Under the pieces are notes generated by a model that did not search any database, was not told where the DNA came from, and saw only the letters and a list, made by a program, of their open reading frames with translations. A stretch of DNA of 64,000 nucleotides from Chiua virens (Eukaryota; Basidiomycota; Agaricomycetes; Boletales; Boletaceae): the NCBI GenBank assembly GCA_019787685.1, contig JAHNUO010000008.1:1736001-1800000 (forward strand), in the 5' to 3' direction. The position numbers and the translations under genes were made by a program. This document shows, piece by piece, positions 19,010 through 30,469 of this stretch (positions are counted from its first letter, which is position 1; every line of letters starts with the position of its first letter).

Positions 19010-20160
19010 TCATTTGTCGGCACTGCTTATGCTAAACTCCTGCACGATACCACTGACGACAAGCTTCTCCTCGTCTGCGTTCCTTGACCGCCCAACGAAG
19101 ACAGCGAGTCGATAGCCACCGTGCCTCCCAGCGAATAAGACATACAGGCGCGAATTGTTGAGCTCTTCAATGAAAATATGATTGAGATCACCTACCCGAT
19201 TCGGACAAGGGAATCATTCCGCCCTTTACTGCCGACGAGCTTGGTTGCTGTGAGAGACGGGGCGAAGTAGGGTACAGTGAGGGCATTGACGGAGATGATG
19301 CGGTACCATGGATATTTTGAAACATCGTTCCCACAGCACGTGAACGAAGACGCCACGCACTGAACCGGGACTCGGACAATGCCTTGGATGGCAGAATTGA
19401 TGGCAAGAGGGATTCACCATCCTCGTAGAATAGCCCATGATGGTAGGGTGTTGATAGAGGAACAGGTGTAGTAAGAAGACACATTCTACAGTGAGCGGTC
19501 AGTGAGAAAACCGCCGGAACCTACGGTACATCGATGTCTGAGATAGATGCAGAGACCGCCACAAAGAGAAGCATGAGGTACAAAAGAACTGGGAAATTTC
19601 TCATGGTAGGGAAGCTTGGAGACTTGTGCTTCGTGAATGACAAGGTGGACCACCTGAAGGTAAGGTGAGATCGCCACGGGATGGTCGAGGGAACACATAT
19701 AGCCTAGGACTGCGAGAGGTCAGGGTGGACGGAAGAGGTGAGACAGCGCCTCGAGAGATGAAAGTGTTGTAATGAATGAGGGTCTGATAAATCCTTTGGC
19801 ACAGATTCGTGCCACGGCGAAGCCTATTGTTGGCATACTATGAGCAACGTGCCAGTGAGGGCGAGGAGGCCAAGAGAACAGACCTGGTTGCACAAAGAGT
19901 TTACCGGGGACATTTGAGTGAATTATCATCGTCGACAACGACATAGTAACTTATCATGAATGCTATCAGCGTCGTTCGTGTCATGTCGGATAATTAGCAT
20001 GTTCAGATGGGGGTAGGCAGAGTGTGGATTGCTCCTGGTATCAGTTGGATCGACGTCAGAAAGGTCAAAGACCTCGGCAGAGGAGGTGTGAAGTTCCAAA
20101 GGCCAGCGGGAGACACGGCGTGGAGGCGTCTGGGGTGTGGTCCGTGCGGATGGTCATCGT
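19010..20160 (-). CDS. Possible multi-exon gene, unrecognised
   Basis: Several minus-strand stretches look coding. A 3' exon about 19200-19010 reads LNHIFIEELNNSRLYVLFAG, then RHGGYRLAVFVGRSRNADEE and VVSGIVQEF before a stop at 19010-19012. Upstream are open frames of 98, 70 and 74 codons (19484-19188, 19698-19486, 19944-19720) with no recognised motif. I could not connect them into one consistent splice model. This may be a decayed gene; only the 3' exon is persuasive. Confidence 0.3.
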
Positions 20161-20330
20161 GGAAGGAGACACCACAGAGGGTAAAAGTCTTCGGTCAAAA
20201 GAATGATCGATGATCGATGAGTACTGAGAGAGGTGACTTGCAACAAATGGTATACTAATATCCGTTCAAACTGCCAGTGGGTCGTAATCAACGCCCGCGT
20301 AGTACTATAGGCTGGTGGATGAAGAGATGC

Positions 20331-20348
20331 GATATATATATATATATA
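20331..20348. repeat. AT dinucleotide microsatellite
   Basis: A short run of alternating t and a (gatatatatatatatac) lies just downstream of the transposase stop codon. It is of no apparent function. Confidence 0.7.
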
Positions 20349-20384
20349 CTGGCAAAACCCAACCTTTGCGACATCGAAGGTAAC

Positions 20385-23300
20385 CTAAAAATCGTCAAAC
20401 TTGGAGTCACAACCACCGTCAGACGAAGAGTCGTCAGAGCCACAGCTAGGTGAGCTCCCACTGGCAGTTTCCTCTTCCTCTGTATCGCTTTGCCAATCTT
20501 TGTCCTGCTCCTCACCGTCAGTGTGCCCCACACAATATTCTGCATGAGATGTTTCATCGCCCGATGCCTCATCGCTGTATGCTGTTGGGTTGCTCCAGCC
20601 GCGGCCATGGCTAAAGTTCACCCCAGCCTCACCATTCTGGCAGCTGTGCGTGTATGCATGACCCACTGCGAGGCCCCAGTGATAACGAAGAAGTATGTCT
20701 CGATCAACAAATCTGTCGTTGACGTTGAACAAGTTATTTCGTGACCTCTGTTAAGAATTATTAACACTCACCTATTGACGTAGTAGTTCTTCCAATCATC
20801 TGCGTCCCCCACAATCCGTGATACCGAAATACCATCTGAACGCGATCGACCTGTACAAAATCTGGGAATGATGTGGCACCCTCTCAGGACATCATCTGGA
20901 TTGACAAATCCAAAAGCGCCTGGAGCTGCCATTGGTGCGAACTTGAGGATATCCAGGCTGCTCTGCTGCCACCCCGAGGGCTGTTCCAGTTTTTCAAACC
21001 AACGTACCCACAGGAACTCCATGCGACGTGCCCAATAATCCCTAGAACCCTCACCAGTGTAGATGACATTGGCATGGAAAATCCCGATGACACGTGCATA
21101 ATAGAAAGGATGTTCTTCAGACCCTCCGGGTGATAACATGAGGATGTCACACTGATCTGACTTCGGTTTGATGACATCAGCTTCCCTGTGCAAGTCGTAG
21201 GTGGTAAAATTCACGCGGAAGGTTCTATGACGATAAATGCGGTTGTTTTGGATAATCACATGACCAGGATCACCAGCGACCGGGAGCGACTGAGCAGTCT
21301 CGTTATGACCCAGGAGTCTTCTATGCATCTCTGCTATGCGTGGCAGCAAGTGTGCTTTGAGGTCCGGGATGAAATTCTGGATAATAAGAGTGTCGTTATC
21401 ATGCACTTTGTCCTGAGGCTCGACACACGAAGTAACATACCGCAACAGCTGGATCATCACAATTACGACGCACAAGAAGCATCAAGTCCTCAGGGTCATT
21501 ATGTGAACTACCAATGTAGTGGTGGAACTCCGGGATATCATCGGGCGATGCTCCGGCTGGAGGCGCAGATGGAATTTGCGAGCGAATGCATCGAATGCGG
21601 TCTTGGCAATGCTCGATGGCAGTCAGCTGAGGTATGTATTTTTTGCGACTTGTCCTGATATAACGGCCTTTGCTAGTTCGATGCTCCAGCTCGCCCTGAA
21701 ACATTTCAGTAATTGGATCTGACCTGTAAAACCGACATACTATCTGTGTGGAAAACGAGTCTGTCGTACCATACGTCCTGATCTGCGCAGGATAATCTGC
21801 AAGAGCATGTACTTTGTACGTCTGAAGGTTGAATACCTTCTGGCAACGTGTGCCGCAGGCTTGTGAACTAGGGCGGCTGGCCCCATTGGAAGCTTGCTTG
21901 GCCCCCCGTCTCGCGCGATTCACTGCCTCCTTTCGAAGTTCCTTCGTTTGAAATGCAGAGCATGTTCATGACTGAAATTCGCGAAGAAAGTTTGCCAATT
22001 GTGGGGTAATGGTCTCCATGATGTCCAAAGTATCGTCAGTATGCAACCGGAGCTTCGCAAGTCCATGCCAATGGCATAATATGAACAGGAGCTGCAATAC
22101 ACTATGATTATGGGGCTCTGGTAAAAGTCCTTCAAAGACAGGTATCACACACTGAACCAAATGATTCTCAGCAATCGGATAATTCAAACTGGGTTGCAAT
22201 ACTCACCTGCAAAAGGTCTTCAAAATTGCGTGCGGTTGTTCGTTTCATCTCTGAAACGTTTTTCCTAAAGCGTCGAACGGTGTCACGACCGAATTTCGGC
22301 ACTTGGCGGTAGCTGAGTAGCGAAAACTTTAGGCTAGAACCACATGGTAACTGGGGCTGCAGCAATCTCACCGTTGGTCTAGCTTTGCAAGGCTAGTCCC
22401 CGCCTGACTATCCAGCATCCTAAGCAAGTGAGTAAACAAAGCTTTCCAGATCCCAAGCTCGAATTCGTGCAGTAAGTCAACAACAAGCATCCGAAAGAAG
22501 TCAAAACCTGTATGACCGAGTCGCGCAGAAAACGCATTCTGTGAAGACGAGAAACTTTAGCCTTGGAAGCACCAGTCACTAGGTTGGAGCGTACAATTGT
22601 TGGAACGAGAGATTCAGCTTTCAGGATGTTTTGCACCTTGGCGCTATCAACAGCGTAATTCTGCTGATAAATCAAGTCACGGGCCAAGGATATTTTGTCC
22701 TTTCGTTCCTGTGAGTCACTTCGTGAGAGTAGATCGCGTTGCAGCATGTCATGACAAGTGGCGACCAGCTCAATCTGTGATTTCGGGATCAAACAGCGTG
22801 GACATGGATATTGTCCTAGATTTCGTATGTTGGCTATAAGCACTCTGTTTGACTGGTGTGAGTTAGAGTTAAGGAAGGAAGCTATGCGTACTTCTCGGGA
22901 TAGTCGGCAGAATAGGTGAATATGCGGGGATATAACCGCCTGTCCACACCATCACAACAGGTTACAACGAATCCATGTTCGTATGCGGATATAAAATGTT
23001 CATCGAGTAGCTTCTGCCATTGTATGTGGAACAACTCTCTGTGACAATGCGTAAACAGTGGATCACCTGGAACCTTGTTTCCCGCATGCTCTGTCGCAAA
23101 ATCCTTGAATTTGTCCGGTAACTATGAGAAATATTTGCAGTCAGTCCCATTTCCAGGTAATAATCTAATGGTACTTACAACCTGGAAGTATGCAACGTGC
23201 ATGCTAAGGCCGGAGGATGGTTGGCCTCTCGTATATTTGGACTCGTTCCCGAAATACATATAAAGCGGCCACAGTTTGGCGTCTCCGAAGGACGTAAGCT

Positions 23301-24563
23301 GGGTCGAGTCGGACCAGAACATTAATCCCACGATACGGTGAGGTAGATCGCATCCGGGCTCTCCAGGCGATGCCTGGAGCTGTTCATGCGCTTCGAGAAA
23401 GATTTGTGATGTGAACAGCTCACCATATACCCGGACCGCAGTGGTCTTGTGCGGGGGCTGCCAACGTAACTCGTACGGTTCGTAATGGAACTGAGAATGG
23501 TGGTTTGGATGCGAAAGGTTGTCGCATATGATGGATAACAAAGAATGGGAATGAAAACCAGGGACAGAGTAAATCTTGGGACCGGGGTGCTGGCAACGAT
23601 TGTGAAAGGGGACGGAAATGGTGATGGTGGTGTGATTCCACCCAGAAGCGTCGTCTGGCCGCTCTTGGCGCGGGTTCCCCAGTTCATGATCAATTGCAAT
23701 CCACCTAGTATCCCGCACGTCTTCTGGGCGGAAATTTGGACTCCCGATGATTTTCACCAACTCCTTGAAGCTCTTTCTCGACTTCTGACTCCCATGGTTC
23801 CAGTACCAGTCGCCGAGCAAAAATGAGTTCTCATTCGGATAAGGGTGGAATGGATTATCCGCATGGGTCTTCGGAATCACCTCATCCAAGCGCGGGGTTG
23901 CGTAGGAAACGGAAGAAGTGGGATCACAAGACGGGAGAGTTTGACGATTATAAACACGGAATATTCCAAATCCATTTTGCTGAGTTCTGAACGTCCGACA
24001 CGAAGGTGGGACCGGTGCGTCTCGGGTCGTGGATCTGGGCACAGTGGAACATGGTGGACAGTCTGGATTCACGTCGGATTCACAAGGTAGAACGAGGGGT
24101 GGGGGCTCGGGAAGGACATCCCTGAACCGTGCAGGGAGCCGTTGATGTACTCGCCGGGGTCGTCATTGGGCCAGAGACAAGTCTGGGGCATCGGGCTCTA
24201 TCCCAGGGTGAACATCGGTTGTATCGTTGGTCAGAGGGGTAGTATCAAGTGATGTTTGTGGCTGAGCACATTCCGAGTCCTATTAGCTATTGCTAGTGGC
24301 TAGCTGCCAGTAATGTTGCTTACCTCGTCCGGGTCATTCGTGTTAATGTGACCTGGGGCCTCTTCCGAGCCAACTGATGAATCGACAACCTGAGTGTGCA
24401 TCTTCTTACGACGATAAACCTCCTTGGCCATAGTGAGAGCGCCAGCCAACCGTTTTTTGCCCTTCGTGCAAGCTTTCTGATGCCGGCTTAAGTGGGCCAA
24501 ATCAGTAAATGTCTTATTGCAGACGCATGTGGCAAGGAATGTCCGAGGCAGATCTGCATTCAT
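20385..24563 (-). CDS. Plavaka-type DNA transposase (CACTA-related), with one in-frame stop
   Basis: A long spliced minus-strand gene. The first exon (ATG at 24563) carries a zinc finger, CVCNKTFTDLAHLSRHQKAC. The body has the Plavaka landmarks in order: FGIFRVYN, DWYWNHGSQKS, YEPYELRW, IVGLMFWSDSTQLTSFG, LWPLYMYFGNESKYTRG, FHIQWQKLLDEHFISAYEHG, FTYSADYPEK, YPCPRCLIPKSQI, VVDLLHEFELGIWK, VPKFGRDTVRRFRKNVSEMK, VIPVFEGLLPEPHN, YKVHALADY, GELEHR, IIQNNRIYRHRTFRVNFTTY, RMEFLWVRWF, FVNPDDVLRGCHIIP and LLRYHWGLAVGHAYTH, then an acidic tail ending at 20385. These elements are related to CACTA transposons and occur in mushroom-forming fungi. A TGA at 24165-24163 interrupts the frame between the zinc-finger exon and the body; otherwise the frame is intact. 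I did not find terminal inverted repeats. Confidence 0.85.
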
Positions 24564-25363
24564 TAGAGTCAGGACCGTAACTGCGGCTTCGCCTTACTGT
24601 GGACCGGGATGAATTGGGGATGAAGGTACCAATAACGACTTGGACGGATTGGTACTATCAACCCGGATGATTCCGAATTTTGCAGTCACGGTGGGCATGC
24701 CTCACATACAAAATCATGATCTAGGTAGGGATCAGTTAAATCTAATGCGGTGTGAAACATACGTCAACCTTCAAGTTGCTCTGTCACAGTCACCTTCAAG
24801 TTAGGTCGTCACGGTTGTGTTATTGATGGCCAGCCAGCCGATCAGTGGGAAAGGGCAAAACAAGTAGTGCGGGTGGAGCGTGAAGATCAGGCAGATCGGA
24901 GTAGTGAGTGGCAGCGCCCACTGCCAGTGGCAGGGCCACAGCTTAAATGAAACTTTCTTTGAGTTTCCATGGAATGGGGAAGCTGCGAAGTGGGGGTTTT
25001 CATTGGCTTATTGAATGCCAGAATTCCTTTTTCCGACTTCAAGTTCTTTTTGGAAGGAGCCATCAGCACCCTCAGATACTGGCAGTCCAAGTTAAACTAC
25101 AACACAGTGACAAGTAAGAGCAGGCCATCACGTACTTCAGATGAATAAAATTCACAGCAGTGACTCTACTAGTAATCATGCTTACTTGGACGGGCCGGGC
25201 CTTGGCTGTGATTAAATTCATGTCGCATCGAAGTATATGATTACGGGCTGCAAACGGACTGGTGCCACAACCCTTGGGAATGAACTTCAAGTTGAACGCA
25301 TGGCGTCGGCAGTGTCACTGCTCAGTGACTCGCTTTATTCGCTTTTCCACTGACCGTCACATC
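24564..25363. other. No gene recognised; probable transposon 5' flank
   Basis: The 800 bp between the transposase start and the next gene hold only short frames. The words cttcaagttg and ccttcaagtta repeat a few times (24768, 24792, 25040, 25288). I looked for matching inverted ends of the Plavaka element here and at 19.9-20.4 kb and saw none by eye. Confidence 0.35.
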
Positions 25364-26039
25364 ATGTACTCTAACAATTTCTCTTCAACACCTCAGTCGC
25401 CTTCTTCCGTCCTCTCCCCTCGGCCAGTCTTTGAACTGCCATGTGCCATCCCCCACAGCGATTCACATGATCCAGAGATCCCTCTTATTTTCAGCGCTGC
25501 AGCCGAGCCAATTGTATCGGTAGACGGTGGAAAAGATGCTCCCCACGCTACTCAAGCGTTGAATACACCTGTAAGTTCTTCAAGTCAATGCAAACCCAGT
25601 CACCGTACTGAGCTATGTGTGTCCAAAGTCCAACACTGATCGAACCCGAGAGGTTAATACGTACATGAACCAAAAGATGCTCAGTCTGGCTCGACTGAGT
25701 CGAAGCGTCTGCGCGGCAAAGATGCATTATCAACGTCTCCGTATGCAGGAATTGGAGATGATGAAGGAGGTTGTAGAGAACCAGTATGAAGATACTCAGT
25801 TTTCTCTCAACCAGACACATCGCCAGATTGGTGAAATCCGCAGACAATTGTACAACAGCGGCGGTATAACCGCCTGCGGGGAAACAGGTCCATGGTCCTC
25901 CCTCTTTAATAGTTCAACCTCTCGAGCTTGTGGTTTCGATGAATTTTCCAGTTCCGCCTCGTGTTCTTCTGTCAGTATTTCCGGTAGCGTCCCTCCTTCG
26001 CCAGTGTCCGTTAAGGTCGATCAACATGTACAGGTGTAA
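25364..26039 (+). CDS. Unrecognised coiled-coil protein, two exons, 205 aa
   Basis: Exon 1 (25364-25570) and exon 2 (25629-26039) join in phase 0 across a GTAAGT...AAAG intron. The N-terminal third is Ser/Pro rich (MYSNNFSSTPQSPSSVLSPR). The middle is a likely coiled coil (MHYQRLRMQELEMMKEVVEN, then FSLNQTHRQIGEIRRQLYN). The C-terminus is Ser rich. An alternative upstream ATG at 25280 would add 28 residues. No enzyme or DNA-binding motif is seen and no family is recognised. It sits beside the Plavaka transposase in the opposite orientation; a relation is possible but not shown. Confidence 0.5.
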
Positions 26040-26104
26040 ATTGTATTACTGTAGTGCTTATCGCGCCAAAACCGCAACGAACTTGTTACTTCTACGAAAT
26101 TTAC

Positions 26105-27129
26105 CTAGGCCTCTTTATGTAATCTGTGACTGTGAGGGTGACCCTGGCAGAATTTGAACATACACCATGGGAGTTTGAATTCAACGGCCCTCCGGGCAAC
26201 CCTGGACCCAAACAATGCTGACTCGGAGTGAAATATAGAGTCGGAATACAAAGGAGAAAGTATTACAGTAAGGAGTGAAGGATACAGCACAAGCATAATC
26301 ACTAACTCCCCTTTCCACCTTGTGCTCCCACAAACAGACATAAGGAAAGGGGAAATCGTCGTCTACGCTCGTCACGGCCCGCACCTCTGCCACAGATTCA
26401 ACGCTCAGACTCGACATCTCGCAACGCTCCTCACGGCGACAAGGTGCTTGAACACGGCCCAACGGCGCTGTCGTACCCTCATCGGGGTGTATACGTGACC
26501 TAGCAAGCATGCGAAAGAGATAGGCCCGATCAGGGCACAAGCATGATCGATGGGACTCGCCTTGTCACCAAGGCTGGACGACGGTCCGCAGGGGAAGCAA
26601 GCAAAGTGTGATCATCGCAAAGGAGACGCAAATGTGTGCAAGTGAGATACCGAAACTGCTCCACAAAGATGGAGACATCATGCAGAACAGCTGCAAGATC
26701 ATGATAAACACCACACGGGAATCGACGTGCATCATTCACCAGCGCCGAAAGCGAACCTACAAACTCAAAATCTCGTCGTAACTCTGAATACGTTACAGCA
26801 TCACGCTAAACCAGCAGTACGCTCAAACACCGCCCATCTTGTCCCTGGCATGCAGCAGAAATTAACGACAACTCTGGAAAACAGAAAAAGTAACACACCA
26901 TTCACGTTCATAGGCGTCGCGACAGAGATGCTGAGGAGAGCCGCATCCCCACTCGCCAGCTTTCCCACACCATCCAACTCCCATGCATCCGTCAGCGATT
27001 GCGAACTTCCGACGCCCTCCCAAACCTGTCCCCTAAAGGGTCCAGGAACTTAGCAGCTGGATCCCACATCTTATGATACGGCGCCCACAACCCCGAAAGA
27101 ACTCCGAGTAAGCCCCGTGCGTCCGCCAT
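26105..27129 (-). CDS. Possible multi-exon gene, unrecognised
   Basis: Minus-strand coding-like blocks follow one another. A first exon with ATG at 27129 reads MADARGLLGVLSGLWAPYHK and FLDPL; an exon near 26960-26890 reads GVGKLASGDAALLSISVATP; a long exon (about 26800-26545) reads VTYSELRRDFEFVGSLSALV, RRFPCGVYHDLAAVLHDVSI and CTHLRLLCDDHTLLASPADR; and a last frame (26540-26181) has RVQAPCRREERCEMSSLSV. The blocks are in different frames and need introns I could place only roughly. No domain is recognised. It may be intact or decaying. Confidence 0.35.
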
Positions 27130-27572
27130 TCCGATGACTGAATGATACCTGAATTTACAAACCATTGTATTGGTCGAAACTCTAACTTATGTAAGCTCCG
27201 CAGCGGCAATCACTCCTCCTGTTATATTTCCTCGCTTACGCGGCTTCAACTTATCGACGCGACTGCCTGTGGTTTCTCTCTGCCTCAAGTTCTCCCATGA
27301 CTTCCGCATCAGTACTTATTGTATGGTATGATGAAATCGGCTGTTACTGCCACGTAATGGCACAAGTTGAAGGACAGTGAGTAATGATAATTTCCGCTAC
27401 ATTGAACTCGATCATACTACTTAGTATTCCCTGCCCATTCTATTCGACTCGGATATCCCCATTGAGGCTCAGTATCGCACCTGACCATTCGTGAATGATA
27501 AAACGAGGACTGTCGACAATTGGTTAGTACTCGGAGTCACCCCCGCCAGCAGTCTTTCTCCATTGTACTCTC
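27130..27572. other. Intergenic, presumed divergent promoter region
   Basis: About 440 bp between a minus-strand gene-like region and the plus-strand gene at 27573. No repeat or frame of interest. Confidence 0.4.
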
Positions 27573-28988
27573 ATGTCTCACTTTCTACCGCCACCAGATT
27601 TTATTTTCGAAGAATCTGGGGGCATGCATGCCTCAGTGTATCCTGGACACCACTCACAGGCTTTTGAATTTGATCAGGTATGAAATTCCATCGTTTTCAG
27701 GAATTCGCACAAATGACACTTGCCACCGATGGGTCGGCTCAGCTCGGTGTCCCACTTCAAGTTACCGACATTGAGCTCGCCCAGCAGAACTACAGTAGTC
27801 ACTCATATTCCCTGGCCTCATCAGCCCCGAGCATAGTCGGGGGAGCTGGTCCTGAATACCAGAAGTTTTCCATTGAACATAAGGCTAACGTGCGACGCGC
27901 TTGCGATCTTCTCATCATGGAAATCATCGAGAACATTGGGTGGGGTTCAACTGCGACGGAGTTTAGCGACGCTGAGACGGAGTGCCTGAGCCAGGCATCT
28001 GCCGAGTCTAGCCATAGTTCATTGTTCGTTATATTTTCCAACCGAGCATGACTGATTCTCACATTTTCAGTCACCGAGTGGGATGAGAGGGTACATAAGA
28101 CGGTAAGTCGACCTCAGTTTTCGACCATCCATGTTTTAAACCTGCATAATTTAGTACATGGAACATGTACAAACGCTTCGGGGTAAGATGGCTACCAAAG
28201 CAGAGGCGTTTGCAAAAAATTATGATCTGTCTACCGCTGTTGATCCAAAAAATTCACTCCCTCTTTTTGAAAGGAGGGCCGCAGCCGTGGCACGCTGCGA
28301 GCAAATGCTGAGGAACACTCACTGGAAAACTTATTATCTCCATTGCTTCGACCCAGTGACCGTAAGCCCTTATTTTCGCACTCATATTTTTTTTCCCACT
28401 AACAAGTCCATCCCTCTAGAATACATGTACCCTGTTCGGGAATCAAATTCTCAAGGATTATCATTTAGCTTTTTGGTACAAGTCTTCTCTGTTGCCTTTC
28501 CGTCGAAACGAAAACTGGAGAATGTGGGAGACCACACCCATTCGCCTCCTATCAACATCCGCAGCTGCGGTAAGTGACTTCATACTGCACCTTTTATCAC
28601 TCATTGTCTCTTAGCTCGCGTGTGGTCTACATCGTGTGGCACAATCTGTGGGATCAACCACAAGGCCATCGAGGATCGTGCGTTATAGCCAGGAAGAGTA
28701 TAACCCCATAGAAAAACAGATCTTTGAGGGGATGGAGATCGTGCATGGCCACCAAGTCGATGCCATCCGACTCGGATTCAGAGAAATATTGGACGAATAT
28801 CACAGGGAAGGGTGGTGAGTCAGCATGTCGGAATCCACCTAGGCTACCCTTCTCACGCCTTCAACAGCAGCATGCTGAGCAACGCCTCGTTCTCCAGCTT
28901 CTACGTACCAACATTGCAGCAGCTGCAGGGGTTGGAAGAGAGCAATGCTGCTTCCGGTTCACAGCAGTATGCACTCGCCAGTAATTGA
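27573..28988 (+). CDS. Fungus-specific protein, possibly DUF6532-related
   Basis: From MSHFLPPPDFIFEESGG at 27573 the gene reads through about seven exons to a stop at 28986-28988. Blocks include MTLATDGSAQLGVPLQVTDI, HKANVRRACDLLIMEIIENI, YMEHVQTLRGKMATKAEAFA, AVARCEQMLRNTHWKTYYLH, GNQILKDYHLAFWYKSSLLP, TPIRLLSTSAALACGLHRVA, YSQEEYNPIEKQIFEGMEIV and a Gln/Ser-rich end (SMLSNASFSSFYVP). The layout (a charged helical region, then a hydrophobic 'ALxCxLxR' helix, then 'EEYxxIxxxxxxxM') resembles DUF6532 proteins such as the one at 1-855, but similarity is loose. The first intron is uncertain: either 63 nt (GTATCC...TTTCAG) or an implausibly short 23 nt. Confidence 0.5.
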
Positions 28989-30469
28989 GCGTTTGCCAGT
29001 GGCGAAGAAGTTCCAATGTCATACCTCCCATCTGATCTTGTACTATTTGTATTACCGGTACATATCTGTAACATTTACCGCATCGTGTTGGAATCCATCA
29101 ACAATGTTGTTTGTTTATCACAAATATTGTCACGCGTCGTTCTTGCTATTGTGGTGACGTTGGTTCTGATGTAACTCGCCACTGACAAGTACCGTCATCA
29201 TTAGGAGCACTTGGACTCGCCACAGTAACTCGAACTAACTATGTCGCGTTTTGAAGCGCCACAAAGGGACGACCCAACTGTCAGCGGCTGCGTAGTACAT
29301 CATGGCTCGCGCAGACCGCTGGGCATGGTAAGTATGTTCGGTACTTGTTAATTATCATACCCTAACCGAGACAGAAAAAAGTTCTGTGCCATAAAACCGC
29401 AGAGTAATGCATCTACGCAGAGTGATGACCATCGCTTTGCTGGCCTGGGTGGTAAAATGTTCGTTGCTGATATCCAGAAGGTATGCTGTATCTGATTTCC
29501 CTCACTGCACTTCTTGCAAATATTTGCAGTTCTTCGATGGACTGCTCGGTCCATTCGAAATCATTGCCGCGGACGCTGTATAGGCTCGCTCGCGAAGAGT
29601 ACTTTCATTACCTGCAGAGCCGAACCGGTTGGCCGCAGTCCTACATCTGAGAAGGCTGCGTAGACAAGAAGGCACTTGCATCCAACGCCCGTAACGGCTT
29701 CGACCGAATTTGTATTGTTTATAATAGACGATATGATCGTCACTCCGAGTCGCAGCCATGCCTTCAGTAAACCGAGGACGAGTGATGTTTGTCGAGGATG
29801 TCCGGAAATCGGTAAAGAGATCCGTCTGTAGGATTGGAAATCCACGTCGATCTTCTATTGGTTCTCGCAAGTCCACGGAGAAGTAGGCAAGACCTGGGTC
29901 TGTGCGCCTTTGTGGTGATTCACATATATTCATTAACTGAACAGTGAATCAATGTAATCAGTCGCGATGTGACGATGACGGTGCATCACACTTGGGTATA
30001 CAGATTACTGGTAGGTGTTTGACGGCTATCAGGAATTCCCAGACGGTTAGGGAGAAAAGTTTCAACTGCACTGCCGTCACGGACGAGGCCAAAATTAGAA
30101 TCATTGCTCATCTTTGAACCCCGGATCAGACAGCGATAATGCTAAATTTCGAAAGAGGAAATCAAAGGGCCCTTCGGCGAGGCAACGTGGTAATGGTGAG
30201 TAGCACACTTCATGGCCACATACTACCAATCCAACGTAACATTTCGCCTACAGACGCCAACGCGATTGCACCTCAAACATAAGGTGTGCTTCATGTTATG
30301 TAGTTCGAAGAGTGTTTATGTTTTTCCTAGAATCGCACACACTCGATGCAACACCTATCACTACCCACTCATGACCATGGCCCAGACTTAGGGCGAGTTC
30401 AACTGGTGTTCAAAAAGGTACGTTGAATCGTTACTACAGTTATTGCGTACTTAATACACACATAGATGA
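28989..30469. other. Coding-like scraps, no complete gene
   Basis: A plus-strand chain from an ATG at 29241 (MSRFEAPQRDDPTVSG) through exons with DDHRFAGLGGKMFVADIQK and FFDGLLGPFEIIAADAV to a stop near 29583 has good splice borders but does not keep frame at its first intron, so it is probably decayed. A 143-codon minus frame (29933-29502) contains GLAYFSVDLREPIEDRRGFP but has no recognised motif. The rest shows nothing. Confidence 0.3.
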
